Shown here one piece after another: positions 1 to 11,715 of a stretch of DNA of 60,000 bases. Made by a program: the position numbers and the translations under genes. Source of the stretch: Takakia lepidozioides. Lineage: Eukaryota; Streptophyta; Takakiopsida; Takakiales; Takakiaceae. Positions within the stretch are counted from its first letter, which is position 1; each line of letters opens with the position of its first letter. The stretch spans positions 8,930,001 to 8,990,000 of the forward strand of contig CM060731.1 in the NCBI GenBank assembly GCA_030704615.1, in the 5' to 3' direction. The notes under the pieces are model-generated. The model saw only the letters and a program-made list of their open reading frames with translations. It did not search any database and was not told where the DNA came from.

Positions 1-2004
1 TTTATGTGGATCACCAGGCTCTGATATATCTGGTGAACAAACCTTTGATAAGTGGAAGGATAGCAAGGTGGTTAATAATCTTGCACGAGTTTGAGTTCGA
101 AGTTGTTTACAAGCCTGGCCGTTTGCATCTTGTGGCAGATCATTTGTCACGCCTAACAACAGGAGAGCCCGCCACAGGAGTAGACGACCAATTACCTGAT
201 GCGAGTTTATTTGCAATGGAGGTGCAAGGAAGTGCAGATGAATGGTTAGATTGGCAGTGGCCAATCAGATACTACCTTACTCATGGTCAGTGCCCACCTA
301 GTTATGGTAAGGAGCAGAGGAAGAGAATCGCTATCAAGGCTTTACCTTATACTATGGTAGGGGGCAGAATGTATAAGCTAGGACCTGATGGAGTACTTAA
401 ACGATGCTTGTACCACCATGAAGTAAATAAAGTTTTGAGGAAGTTCATAAAGGAGTGGCTGGAGGTCATTTTGGAGAAGAGACTACCAGTAGGAAGATAC
501 TACTTGCAGGTTACTGGTGGCCTACTTTGTTCAAAGATGTACACAAGTATTGTCAGAGTTGTGATGAATGTCAGAGGCTAGGACCTTTGCAGAGATTGGG
601 AAGATGGCTTTGCATCCTACGATGCCTACTGAACCATTTCAGAAATGGGGACTAGACTTTGTTGGACCAATTAACCCACGAGCCAAGAATACACAGAACA
701 AATACATAATTACAGCCACTGATTATACTACAAAGTGGGTGGAAGCTAAAGCTCTGAGGGACAACACAGCCAAGTCCACAGCAAGGTTCCTGTATGAGAA
801 CATACTTACACGATTTGGCTGTCCCTTGGAATTTATCAGTGATCAAGGAAGTCACTTCATTAATGAGACCATTGAACTATTGACTAAAGAGTTCATGATT
901 GTGCATAGGAAGAGTACAACGTATTACCCACAGGGTAATGGGCAGGCAGAGGCTACCAACAAAATACTATGTACTATCTTGGCTAAGATAGTCAATGCAA
1001 ACAGAACGGATTGGGATACAAAGCTGCTGACAGCTTTGTGGTCATACAGGACTTCATATAAAGTCACCACTAAGTATACACCATTCCAATTAGTTTATGG
1101 TATGGAAGCTTTACTTCCAGTGGAATTCTTGTTACCTACCATGAGAACTGAATGGGGAAAAAGAATGGAATTGGAAGATTCAATTAAGGTCAGGAAACAT
1201 GAATTATACCATGTGGAAGAAGTACGTGCTGATGCAGCTGATAACATGACCAGAATTCAGATGAAGAGGAATGAACAGTTTGATGAAGGCAAATTAAAGA
1301 CTTTTAAGACGAGAGATTTGGTTCTCTGGTTGCAGAAGAAGGGGAAGATTAAAGCTTCTAAGCTTAAATCACCATGGAAGGGACCTTATGTCATACAGAA
1401 GATGTATGATAACGACACAGCCATGTTACAAACCATTAACAAAGAGATGCTGGGAAGAGTCAATGCCAATAAGTTGAAGGGGTACAGTGGTATCCATGAC
1501 AAACCATTGCAGCACGATTTGCATGTTGAAACGCAAAAGCAGTCACGGGCTGCGCCAGTGATACCAACGGAGTATGGAGCATTTGTTGCTAAGCCGAGCA
1601 TATATGACCAGGGTGGGAAGTACAGGTGTTCACATATCTATCACAACCCATCACAGCGTGACACAGCCTATCACAGCCCATCACAACATGACACAGCCTA
1701 TCACAGCCCATCACAGCGTCACACAACCTATCACAGCCCATCACAGCGTCACACAGCCTATCACAGCCCATCACAGTGCCACACAGCCTATCACAGCCCA
1801 ACACAACCCATACAGATTACACAATCCATAGGGTCAGTGACAGGTGGACGCGAATTAACGTTAGAAAAGTGGCCATCAAGTGAAGAAAAAGTTTGGAAGT
1901 CAAACTTGGAGAATGTGCCACGCGGAGAGGGGAAGACGGGGGCATGTTTAGGACACGTGTCGGCTAAGGTGAAGCACACCGCGCTGCATCGATTGCAAAA
2001 GTGA
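1..2004 (+). pseudogene. Ty3/gypsy pol 3' part: RNase H end and integrase (family B, copy E1)
   Basis: The window opens inside the RNase H domain (VDHQALIYLVNKP, then the HLVADHLSRL tail, to about 165). An acidic linker follows, then the integrase H2C2 zinc domain (GGHF...GYWWP...CQSCDECQ, about 455-590). The DDE core begins near 600: in the frame opening at 568, Asp30 (LDFVGP), Asp92 (SDQG) and Glu128 (GQAE) give exact DD35E spacing. The SH3-like C-terminal domain (GPYVIQKMYDN) ends near 1490. The reading frame changes near 440 and 590, so the copy is dead. Downstream the frame runs through an in-frame 30-nt repeat array before stopping at 2004. The protein would join retrotransposon cDNA to host DNA in the nucleus. 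It is closely related to the minus-strand copy at 38622-43975. Confidence 0.9.
1640..1815 (+). repeat. Coding tandem array of 30-nt units (CACAGCC-rich)
   Basis: About six units of 30 nt, each containing TATCACAGCCCATCACAG. They are in frame with integrase and encode the decapeptide-like repeat YHSPSQ-x-x-TA. A shorter version occupies the same place in the minus-strand copy (about 39420-39500). Similar CACAGCC arrays lie inside LTR B (7160-7405, 25745-25975, 29045-29312). Confidence 0.9.
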
Positions 2005-2146
2005 GTTTCATCATGCAAGAGGACAAATCGGGCCGTCAAAGTACCTACCCGGTACAACAACTAATACTAATTGTGGGCCCATTAATGCATTCAGTGCCAG
2101 GGTAACGGAACCCTTTTCGAGTTCAGAAAAGAGAAACCTATGCCAC

Positions 2147-5100
2147 ATGTGTTGTCCTACTGGACATTCCAGGTGGAAATGTCCATGGAGGGGGGTGGAA
2201 ATAAGGAATTATCTAAGCAGTCCACAGCCAATCAGGAGTGAGAATTACATGCAGGTGGTTCCCTCCAAGAAACAAGAACAAGAAATAGGAAGAGTTATGA
2301 GCGGAAGAGTCGGAGTGGCTCTGAATAGCCAAGCTCTCGACGGAAGGGCTAATCAAAGCACTAGCCTGGTAGCTATGGCAGATGTAACCGATTACACACT
2401 CGCTTTACTTCTCACGCAGTGGCGCAAGGACGGACGCATTGAGAGTATATTTTCTCTCACTCGTTACTTGCAAGCCCCACATGCTTACACGCACTTACTT
2501 GTTCCATTCTGTGCCAACCATACCTTCATGCTCTGTGCCCTGCAAGCTTTCCTTCAGCTGTTTCAAACAAAACCTTTCTGTTTGTCTAGAATGAAGAGAG
2601 TGAGGGGAATGGAGGATATCAGGGTGAAGAGCACCACGATACTGCAGAAGCAAACAATTGCGGCACCGCAGGCAGTACAGCTGCTAAGGGAGTTGCGATT
2701 GGAGGGGCTGTTACGCAAGGACTGGTCCTTGCATCATCGGCAGTTTATGATACAATTTCTTCAGAACTTTGAGCCTCGGACGGGAGTTACTCAGGTGAGG
2801 GGAGTAGATATAGAAATTACTCCCCAGTACCTGCAGCAATTGTTTGATTTGCCATCAGGACATGTGGATGTGGATGAACACAAGGCAAGATTGCAGATAG
2901 GGAATTTGTTCCAAGAAGGGAGTTTCTTTCAAACTCAAGGTTACGCTTGTACCAAAGCCGAGTACCCAGGGCTTAGGGAAGTTGGCCAAATATTGAACGT
3001 TCTGTTTGCCATGAAACAGAACCAACAGTATTTGAGCAGGTCATTCACAGAGGAGATCATGAAGGCTTTGAGGGGAGAGGATGTCGCTTGGGCGGAGTTA
3101 ATGTACAATGGATTGGTGGACGAGATGAAGAGGTTACAGGGCACTGCTGCTAAGTCTCCGATCATTGTGTCTGGTCCAGTCATTGCCCAAATCATTCTTG
3201 ATTCTTGCATACTTGATATTCGGGAACGTAAGGAGATGGGAGTGTTTGAGGCAGAAACCACTGCAATTGAAGAGCAGGGCTCTTCACACAGTGAGGGTGG
3301 ACTGGTAGGGCAACACCAGTCTAAGAGACAGAGGCGGGGTATGACTGTAGTGGCGGATCCACTGGCTTCACGGAAACCGCACGATAATGTTTCCCAAGCT
3401 CTTGTGCAAGATGGGGCACAGCAGCACAGAGAGCTGTTATTATTGGAAGCACAGCCTTCGGAAAGGGAAGAGGAAGTCACTTCGATACCACAGCCACCAC
3501 AACCAATTGACTCAGTTGTTTTAGAGGTTCCACAGTTCGTACATGCTGTGACATCACCCCCAATTGCTCTGGAAGGAGAAAGGTTGGACATTCCCACTAC
3601 AGAGCAGGTCGTGGCTGAAATTGAGAAGGGTGACCTTCTCTATGAAGACTCTGGTTTGGTAAGGGAATCAATGATTCTAGAGGTGCAGCGCTTGTCCAGG
3701 GAAAACCCTGCTGTGCATGTCATACCCACACCTGTGACGGAGGTACCAGGGGTAGAATATCAAGACACTGCAGCACCTGTGGCGGATGAGGTGGTTCAGG
3801 AAGAAAATCTGGTGGGGCAATGGCCTGAATGGTTGGTGAGGCATCACACTGTCGAGGATCAGGAAGAACAGCAGCAATCTCACCATAATGACACTCAGCA
3901 GGCCATGCTTATGAGTTCCATAAGCAGAACACTTAATTTGTTGGGCACTTATGTGAAATCCCATGTTCCATCTACCCAATTGGTAGCTTTGAAGGAGGAA
4001 CTCAGGAAGGAGTTTGAGGCTCGACTTGCCACTGAGTGTGCTAACAAGGTAGATGAGGAGGTCAATCTCAAGTTACAGCAAGAGTTAGAGGACACAAAGG
4101 CTGCTTTGTAGTTGGCCAAGGGACACCTGATTGAAGCCGGCCTCGAGCAGGACCAGTTACATGAAGCACATAAGCAACAGTTATACCAAATGCATGTGAA
4201 GCATGAGGGCAAGTTGCAAGAAATGTATGCACTATATACGGAGTTGCAGGCAGTACATGAGAGGATGACCATACAATGTGCTACACTCACAACTACTCTT
4301 GAGCAAACTGCATTAGAAGTTAACAGACAAAGGGAGAGATGTATGAAAGAAGAGGCAGAGATAATCGAACAGACGAAACTCATCGTTAATATGAAGAATA
4401 CAATCTGTCGCAATGAGAATACTTTCAAGCAATACAGACAGGTTGAGGCTGACCAAGAGAAGTATATCCTGGAGTTGCAACAAACAGTCATGGTCAATAG
4501 AAATGAACTCTCTGTGGCTAACAAGGCTTGGAAAGAAGCCAATAATCTGGCTGCTGCCTATGCGAGTTTGGTTGAACCTCATGCGAAGCGCATGGAGGCT
4601 TTACAACAGCAGTTAGATGTGTACAGGCTCACCGAGGAGCAGACTCTCAGGGGTGCCACACACGACTTGGTGGATAACCACCTTATGCAGGTCTGGTTAG
4701 CACAAGGGGCGGTGGAAGGCAAAGCACCACGGAAGCTCACCCAGGGCGAGATGAATGAGCTCAGACTGTAGGTGCAGAACATTGCCACAACTACTATAGA
4801 CAATGTCTATAGTAGGATAACGGAGCTACAGGAGGATGTAGAAGGCCTGCAGACTCAGGTGGATGACCTGAGTTCAAATATTGACAAGCGAGTCTTTGTA
4901 CCTGAGGAGCAGCTGATGGCTACTTATTTACAGGCCAGAACTCTAATTTTTCAGTCTTGTACGCAAGGGGTGCAGGAGATGCCAGTGGTAGAAGGGCCAG
5001 TGGTACCAATACCACAACAAGTGACTGTGCAGGTAGCTGACCATGTTGTTACTACAGCCACACCACAGCCTGAGGTATGGGGCGATGCTGCTTTTAACCC

Positions 5101-6418
5101 ACCTAAGACTCTTGCTGCACGAGAGTACACTCGGGCTATGATTATGCCCTTCAACCAAATTCCCATTGTGTTGGATTTGGCTTGGAAGGAATTTAGTCCA
5201 CCACAGTCGTTGGCTCATTACTACCAGATCATGCGCATTTGCCTGCCAGTGGCGACTAGGACTAAGGTTCTTCCGAACAATCGACCCATTGAGGATCATC
5301 ACTTTGCGAGGTACTGGACTGAAGCAGGTACCATGTTGAAGGAATTAATTGCCTTCTAAGTTGTACATGGGTACATTTATACCAAAACCAAGGAGGTATC
5401 AAGTATTGTCATGGGCTGTGGATTATACTATGCTGCTTGTTTTTTGGCACGTTATCACATTGAGCAACAGAAGATGCAATCGCAATTTCTGAGTTATTCC
5501 AGTGGGGATCATTGGGTCTTACCTTCAATGTCACCTCACATGTACCTATATGATGCAAAAGTTATGATGCAGAAGGATTCCCAACTTCGTTCATGGTTTC
5601 ATTTGGCTTGGAACAATTTGACAACACAGAAATTCGGCCCTGACGATATTTTCTTTAAGGGACATGAGGCATGGAAATACTTGCACTGTTCCCAAGTCAT
5701 TGGCACACCTCTTACCTATACAGATAAGGAGTTCAGGACGTTCACTAATTTTGCGTGCCAGCCAAGAAGAAACAGTGATCAGGACCACTATGGTAGGCCT
5801 GGTGGTTATAACAATGGCATGGAAGGGAGAGGTAATTCAAGAGGGAATTACCAAAGAAATTCCAGAGGCAACTATCAGGGTAATCCAAGGGGGAATTACC
5901 AGCCCGGGAATCAGGATTACAGAAATAATCCAAGAGCAGACCAAGGGCGAGGACCCAATGGTGAAGAACTATGTTACTATTGTAATCAGCCAGGACATCG
6001 CAAGGCAACCTGTTCATTCTGGATGAGACACCAAAATGAGATGAGAGCTCCTGTGAATGAGGGCCCAGTGGTGGCAGCTCACATGGTTAGGCCATGTGTT
6101 GTACCAGAAGTAAGTACAATGATAGTAACAAGAAGCAAAGCCAAACTAATACCTCGAGTAGTTGAGGAAGATGATGATAATGAAGGTGGCAGTGATATGC
6201 CTGAAGGTGATGAGGCTTGGAGAGATGAGAAGGAACTGCACAAGGAAGTGACAGATACCATAAGGGAAATGCAGAAGAGTACTGATATTCCTGTGGCAGA
6301 TTCCTCTGATTCTGATGGAGAAGAAGAAGTGAGTGAGGATGAAAAGAAGAAAGAAGATGCGGACATGCAAAGTAATGAAGGGACTTTGGCTGAAGTAATA
6401 TGCCAGACCAAAGCATAG
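2147..6418 (+). pseudogene. Gag-like polyprotein: coiled coil, capsid-like domain, zinc knuckle (E1)
   Basis: A single reading frame runs from 2147 to 7456, interrupted only by stops at 4109 (TAG), 4769 (TAG), 5357 (TAA) and 6416 (TAG). It starts with a zinc-knuckle-like CHMCCPTGHSRWKC stretch just upstream. Next come a conserved N-terminal globular region (about 2590-3240), a low-complexity acidic/Gln/Pro region, a long coiled coil (about 3960-4900), and a capsid-like domain with IPIVLDLAWKEFSPP, VMGCGLYY and GHEAWKYLHC (about 5130-5750). RGNYQ-type repeats (about 5830-5935) and a CCHC zinc knuckle (CYYCNQPGHRKATC) follow. No known domain name can be given for the N-terminal half. The capsid-like and knuckle parts fit a Gag that packages RNA in the cytoplasm. 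The acidic tail leads directly into the protease. Confidence 0.8.
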
Positions 6419-6436
6419 ATTACCATTGGACAGCTA

Positions 6437-7150
6437 TTGGCTGTGGCACCTTATTGTAGACACAGGCTGTATCAAGCAATCAATCGAATTGCCCAGGAGA
6501 TAGGAAACACAGACCTGAACAGCAAGGTGACGAGTTATAATGTGAAGCCGGAAGGGCGAGAAACAGTCATGGACTTTGATGATTCTATGCCAGTAATCCA
6601 ATTGAGAATTGGAAGCACAGAACTAACTGATGTACTGATAGATGGAGGCTCCGGAGTAAATATCATGACAGACCAATTAAGGAAGAAGCTTGGTCTAAGT
6701 AACATGAAGCCAGCCCCATTTACAGTAACAATGGCAGATCAAAGAAGTGTACAACCATTGGGATTAACAAGAGGAGTTAAGATACAGATACAGAAGATGA
6801 TCTTTATGATCACATTAACTGTGTTGAAGATAGATGAAGTCATGGAGGCTTACTCCTTATTATTGGGACGTCCGTGGCTGAAACAGGCCAGGGTATTCCA
6901 TGACTGGAATTCTCAGTTACTAACCGTGCATAATGGGATGCACGAGATACAAATTACCACAAAGAAATCTAGTAGATTACCTGCTACGAGAAGACCTCGA
7001 GGGGTCAGAGAGTATGACTGGAGAGGAGGACTGGATGAGGAGCAGGAAGCTACCCTGTTTGCTGCACACCCAGAGTGGGAGCAGGTTGCAGAGATGCGGT
7101 TGGAAGACCTAAGTTGTTTAAGAGGTATTTGCTGTGGTGTGGTGTTGCTG
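6437..7150 (+). pseudogene. Retropepsin-like aspartic protease (E1)
   Basis: This continues the gag frame after the stop at 6416. The active-site region reads VLIDGGSGVNI, an unusual DGG in place of DTG/DSG, and is shared by the copies at 30166 and 43578. The flap and C-terminal region end in SLLLGRPWL, typical of Ty3/gypsy proteases. It would cleave the Gag-Pol polyprotein. After the conserved EYDWRGGLDEEQEATLFAAHPEW segment the frame runs straight into LTR-B sequence at about 7150. The RT, RNase H and integrase genes are therefore missing from this side, which I read as a deletion or recombination junction. Confidence 0.85.
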
Positions 7151-7919
7151 GGGGGGTTACACAGCCCGTCACAGCCAACACAGCCCGTCACAGTCCGACA
7201 CAGCCCGTCACAGCCAACACAGCCCGTCACAGCCAACATAGCCCGTCACAGTCCGACACAGTCCGACATAGCCAGACACAGTCGTCACAGCCAATCACAG
7301 GCCGACACAGCCCGTCACAGCTCGACACAGCCGCCACAGCTTTGCACAGCCCTACACAGCCCGACACAACCAGTCACAGTCCGCCACAGCCTTACACAGC
7401 CAGTCACAACTTCGCACTGCTGGGGAACAGTTATCAATGGCAGGGAACGACTGTGAGGGAACGACATCTGCAAAAAAAAACGTGTACTACAGGGATGACG
7501 GTTAGTTAGGAAAGCGGTTAGAACAGCTTGTAGGGGGATAAAGTCAAGAAGGGGGACTTCTGGGATCACTTCTTGGGGGGATTTCGGACATCACTTCTGG
7601 GGGGGACTTCGGACATCACTGGGGAAAATGAGGCAGAGAGCGCATCTCTGAGCAGAAAGAGGGAGAGCACAGAGTAGGAGGAGGACGATCTGTTGATGCT
7701 TAATGAATGCAAGCAGTAGAGTTGTAATGTAGAGCAGATTAGAGACTCCATGGCTTCAGTCTGATACTTGATAGATATTAATCTGATACATACTTCATAC
7801 TCACACTGTGTAGAGAGATCTGAGTGAAGCTGTGGAATGAAGGGATGAGCTGATGGAATCCGATAGATTGCTGAAGCAAACTGATACTTAATTACCAACA
7901 GTAAGGTAACTAGCTAACA
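7151..7919 (+). mobile_element. LTR B, 3' part, containing CACAGCC array
   Basis: From about 7156 (GGGGGGTTACACAGCC) the sequence matches, in reverse complement, the LTR-B piece at 28991-29312. The match includes the post-array segment GGGGAACAGTTATC...AACGACTGTGAGGG. It ends at 7919 in CTAACA, the mirror of the LTR-B start TGTTAG seen at 25608 and 29421. The array spans 7160-7405. The first ~130 bp of the LTR are missing. I see no gene in 7460-7919. Confidence 0.75.
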
Positions 7920-8023
7920 TGAATGCGGGAAGGAAAACAAATAGGAAACACCCCCATGATACACTAGCTGTAGGTCATGACTGATTGTTCTGAGCGGGCT
8001 GAGTGCTTAGAGATTTCCAACTC

Positions 8024-9183
8024 TTATATCTTGGAGTTTCCGCCTCGGATAGCGAAGGGATGGGTGAGTAAAAGCCGCGCGACAGCAGCACGCAACATCA
8101 ACTCCCATTTGTCCGGACCCTTGCCACCAACCCCACCTCGTAAGAAATCACGGTATCGGGTTTGTTGTTGCAAGGCACGTATCAAATCATCTGTTGTTGC
8201 CACATACAAATCCCGACCTCGTTTCCCAGACTGCTGCAACCATGCGTTGTGCACAGTTTCTGCCAAATTGCAAGATGACATGTCCGCCATTTCCTCAATG
8301 GACATGTTCTGCAAAGTGCAGAACCACACTTCAAAATAGTGAACAGAAAACAACATAAAGAAAACGAGGACACAATAAAATGGAAAGCAAATGTATGAAA
8401 AAGCAATAAATATAAGCCTCGTACCAATGGCATGGCTGCTCCCCACTGTCTATACCGGAAGTGCCAAAACGCCAGCCAATCTTCCAATGCTCTCATACTC
8501 TCAAATGATGCAGCTCCAGAAGAGAACCACCAGGCACGAATTGTCTGGAACAAAGTGTCCGCCTCCTTCATTGTTCTAGCATCTTTGTACTCTTTGCACA
8601 ATTTACGGTGCTGAGTCTGCATCTCTGGTTTGATGTCCGACTTTGTATGTTTTTCCAGAGATTGTGTCCAATGGAATAGACATGTACGCTCTCTTCCTCG
8701 CATTGGCACTTTTGGGTCGCCCGATCCGAAGACAATACGAACAGCATTGAAATTTGCTTGAGCACTATCCGCCATGAAACCTGCGAAATTTGGAGATGGC
8801 AGCCCATGGTAGCCCATGACACGTATTAGGGAATTCCACATGAGCTTCTGGGATTCCGTATCCTCGGATTGCATGTCACAAACTGCAATTGTCATAACTC
8901 GTTGGTACACTGGATCGTAGACATGACAAGCCATTGTCGTCCAATCCTTCACTCGTTTCACATGATCAAACATAAGAAAACAGTTCTGCAAGTCCCCAGT
9001 CTTCTGCATCCGCTTCACGAGGCTAACCCCACTGCCCTCCCCAACAGTCGACATTTTGAAAAGAAAAACTTTGATGGCACCTTGACCTGGGAATACATTG
9101 TCCTGGATGTAATCGTACTTGCTCACTCGTTTCAATTCCAAAATATTGTCTATGTAGCCTCTGATCCCAGAGCCCATTCTCAA
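8024..9183 (-). pseudogene. MULE-type transposase fragment with one intron
   Basis: On the minus strand 9183-8425 encodes GFMADSAQANFNAVR, RTCLFHWTQSLEKHTK and AWWFSSGAAS, characteristic of the MULE-transposase-like proteins common in plant genomes. The conserved Asp of FMADSAQ is a plausible catalytic residue. At 8424 a GTACGAGG donor follows the codons for AMPL. A TTTGCAG acceptor ends the intron at 8309 (116 bp, phase 0), after which NMSIEEMADMSS continues to a stop at 8024. The N-terminus is missing: at about 9231 the sequence changes abruptly into LTR C. It would act as a cut-and-paste DNA transposase in the nucleus. No terminal inverted repeats were found. The 5' truncation makes it non-functional. 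Confidence 0.65.
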
Positions 9184-9231
9184 TGCATTGATCTGATGCC
9201 GAATGTTCGGTGAACTTAAAGTGGAGAAATG

Positions 9232-10106
9232 GCTGGTTTATGACTTGGACAAAACAAGCTATTAACACTACTACCCATTTCTTAAGACATGCAACAGAGG
9301 TTGTCCGACGGTATGCTTTCAGAAATGATTATGAAGTAATCTTTTTAAGGATAGCTAAACCACAAACGTCGGATGAAGCCATATCTCTGTAGGCTGCTTA
9401 ATCCTATTGATTAAGCGCAATCTACAGTCTCTTAAGCATAAAAGGTCTTAGTCGAAACGACTGAAGCCTCTTGGTTCATACAAGCAGATGGTAGTCAAGA
9501 GAAAACAAGAACTATTCTGAGATGATACACATTATCACCATCTCACGTTCTCTCATAATGCACATTCTCTCCATCTCACATTCACTCTACACAGAGATAT
9601 TTCGAATAGCATGGCTTTACTTCAGAGCTCGTCACATCATCACAGAAGTACACAGAATCACTCTAAGTCCCTCTAAATACACATTGATCACTGATACTCC
9701 TACCGCACACCTTCTGAGTTGCGTGCAGTCTTTTTATACTATGCTCGAAAGAGCCATTACAGCCTGCGGTCGTTAATGACCGTTTGCCTAACTGCCTATG
9801 CAACCTAAAAGGTTTGTTAAAAAGTGGCTTGTTGTAGTGGTCGTGAGCCATAGTGGTAAACGGTCCACTACTCCCTCTATTGGTTAAAGCCGATGCTAAC
9901 GTGACCATGTGATATCGTGGTTCACGGCTCACGCTTACTACACTACCCACTACTGCTCTCGTGGTAATGTATCCTTGTCCCGCCATTGGTTAAGTACCGC
10001 GTACTTAGCCGTCTCTGCCTATGGCTCAGGTAGTGTACGTCCATCACTACCCGGTATGTCCCGTTGTGACCCTCGTTGTCTGTCCCTCGTAGCATAGCCA
10101 TTATCA
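9232..10106 (-). mobile_element. LTR of family C, reverse orientation
   Basis: This is the reverse complement of the LTR at 37814-38621, differing by substitutions and by about 70 extra bp near 9510-9590. Its TG end is intact at 10106 (TGATAATGG on the minus strand). The other end lacks the last nine bases (CGGTTAACA) and is fused to MULE sequence. GAGAG follows immediately at 10107-10111, matching CTCTC next to the other LTR-C copy. The ORFs within it are spurious. Confidence 0.85.
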
Positions 10107-10111
10107 GAGAG
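10107..10111. other. Target-site duplication GAGAG (partner at 38622-38626)
   Basis: GAGAG abuts the TG end of the LTR-C copy at 10106. The reverse complement CTCTC abuts the CA end of the other LTR C at 38621. Both flanks continue into the same gag-like sequence: AGGGGAATGGAGG here, and the complement of GGATGAAGAGAG there. They are the two sides of one insertion site, now separated by rearrangement. Confidence 0.75.
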
Positions 10112-11629
10112 TCAGGGGAATGGAGGATATCAGGGTGAAGAGCATTCTGCAGAAGCAAACAATTGCTACACCGCAGGCAGTGCAGCTGCTGAAGGAGTTG
10201 TGATTGGAAGGGCTGCTATGCAAGGACTGGTCCTCGCATCATCGGAAGTATATGATTCAGTTTATTCAGAACTTTGAGCCTTGGACAGGAGTTACCCAGG
10301 TGAGGGGAGTAGATATAAAAATTACTCCCTAGTACTTGCAGCAATTGTTCGATTTGCCATCGGGTCATGTGGATGTGGATGAGCACAGGGCAAGATTGCA
10401 GATAGGGAATTTGTTCCAAGAAGGGAGTTTCTTGAAGACTCAGGGATACACCTGCACCAAGGCCAAGTACCCAGGGCTTTAGAAGAGAAGTTGGCCAAAT
10501 ACTAAACGTCATGTTTGCCATGAAACAGAACCAACAGTACTTGAGCAGATCAATCACGGAGGAGATACTGAAAGCTTTGAGGGGAGAGGATGTAGCTTGG
10601 GCGGAGTTGATGTACAATGGTCTGGTGGAAGAGATGAAGCGGTTACAGGGCACTGTTGCTAAGTCTCCGATCATAGTGTCTGGCCCAGTAATTGCGCAAA
10701 TTATCCTTGATTCTTGCATACTTGATGCGTGAGAATGCAAGGAGATGGGAGTGTTTGAGACAGCAACCACTGCAATTGAGGAGCAGGGCTCTTCACATGG
10801 TGAAGGTGGATTGGAGGGGCAGCACCAGTCCAAGAGGCAGAAGCAGGATACGACTGTGGCAGATCCACTAGCTTCAAGGAAACCACAAGATGATGTTTCC
10901 ATAGCACTTGTGCAGGATGAGGAGCAGCAGCACATGGGGCTGTTATTGCTGGAAGCAAGGCCTTTGGAGAGGGAGGAAGAAGTCACCTCAGTACCACAGT
11001 CACCACAGCCAGTTGACTCAATTGTTCCAGGGGTCACTCAGTTAGTTCATGTAGTTACACCAGGGCCTATTGCTGTGGAAGGAGAAGGGTTGGACATTCC
11101 CACTACAGAGCAGGTAGTGGCAGAAATTGAGAAGGGTAACCTTCTTTATGAAAACTCTGGCTTGGTAAGGAAACCAGTGGTACCCAAGATGCATAGTTTG
11201 TCCAAGCAAGTCCCTGTTGGGCATGTGATACCCGAACCTGTGGCGGAGGTTCCAAGAGTAGACCGTCAGGGCACTGCAGCACCTGTGGATGATTAGGTGA
11301 CTCAGGAGCAGGATCTTGTGGGATCATGGCCTAAATGGTTAGTGAAACATCAAACTGTGGAGGATCAGGAGAACAGCAGCAAGTTCACCATGAAGACCCA
11401 CAGCAGGCCATGCTTTTGAGTTCCATAAGCCGGACACTCAATTTGTTGGGCACTTACGTGAAATCCCATGTTCCATTTACACAATTGGCAGCTTTGAGGG
11501 AGGAACTCAAGCAGGAGTTTGAGGCTAGAATTGTCACCGAGTGTGCAAACAAGGTGGATGTGGAGGCCAATCTCAAGTTGCAGGAGGAATTGGAGGACAC
11601 GAAGGCTGCCCTGCAGTTGGCAAAGGGGA
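10107..11629 (+). pseudogene. Gag-like ORF downstream of integrase, first half (element D)
   Basis: Homologous along its whole length to 2598-4120, beginning at the codons equivalent to VRGMED. It carries TGA at 10201 (CGA in E1), TAG at 10330 (CAG in E1), a frame change near 10480, TGA near 10730, TAG near 11295 and a frame change near 11370. The region YLSRSITEEILKALRGEDVAWAELMYNG is well conserved. At 11629 it is interrupted by element A and resumes at 23541 (LIEAGLEQ...). Its own upstream part, including integrase, is at 38622-43975 on the opposite strand. Coiled coil starts before the break. Confidence 0.85.
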
Positions 11630-11715
11630 TGTCGTGCACATACATATCGCTACACAACTACATCGCTGTCCAAACCACACCACATATATATGCACAATAA
11701 AGTAGTCTGCCACAA
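11630..11715 (-). repeat. LTR A segment X (extra terminal copy)
   Basis: An 86-bp copy of the U3-side segment of LTR A, starting TGTCGTGC and ending GCCACAA on the + strand. It repeats at 12073-12158 with two transitions. It forms the left outer end of the insertion, directly next to GGGA. Confidence 0.9.

Noticed and set aside
1589-1804. Minus-strand ORF of Cys/Asp repeats (GCDRLC)
   Set aside because: A by-product of reading the 30-nt array backwards; the plus strand is in frame with integrase.
7160-7405. CRISPR-like array of short repeats
   Set aside because: The units are contiguous CACAGCC variants without unique spacers, in a plant LTR. It is a simple satellite.
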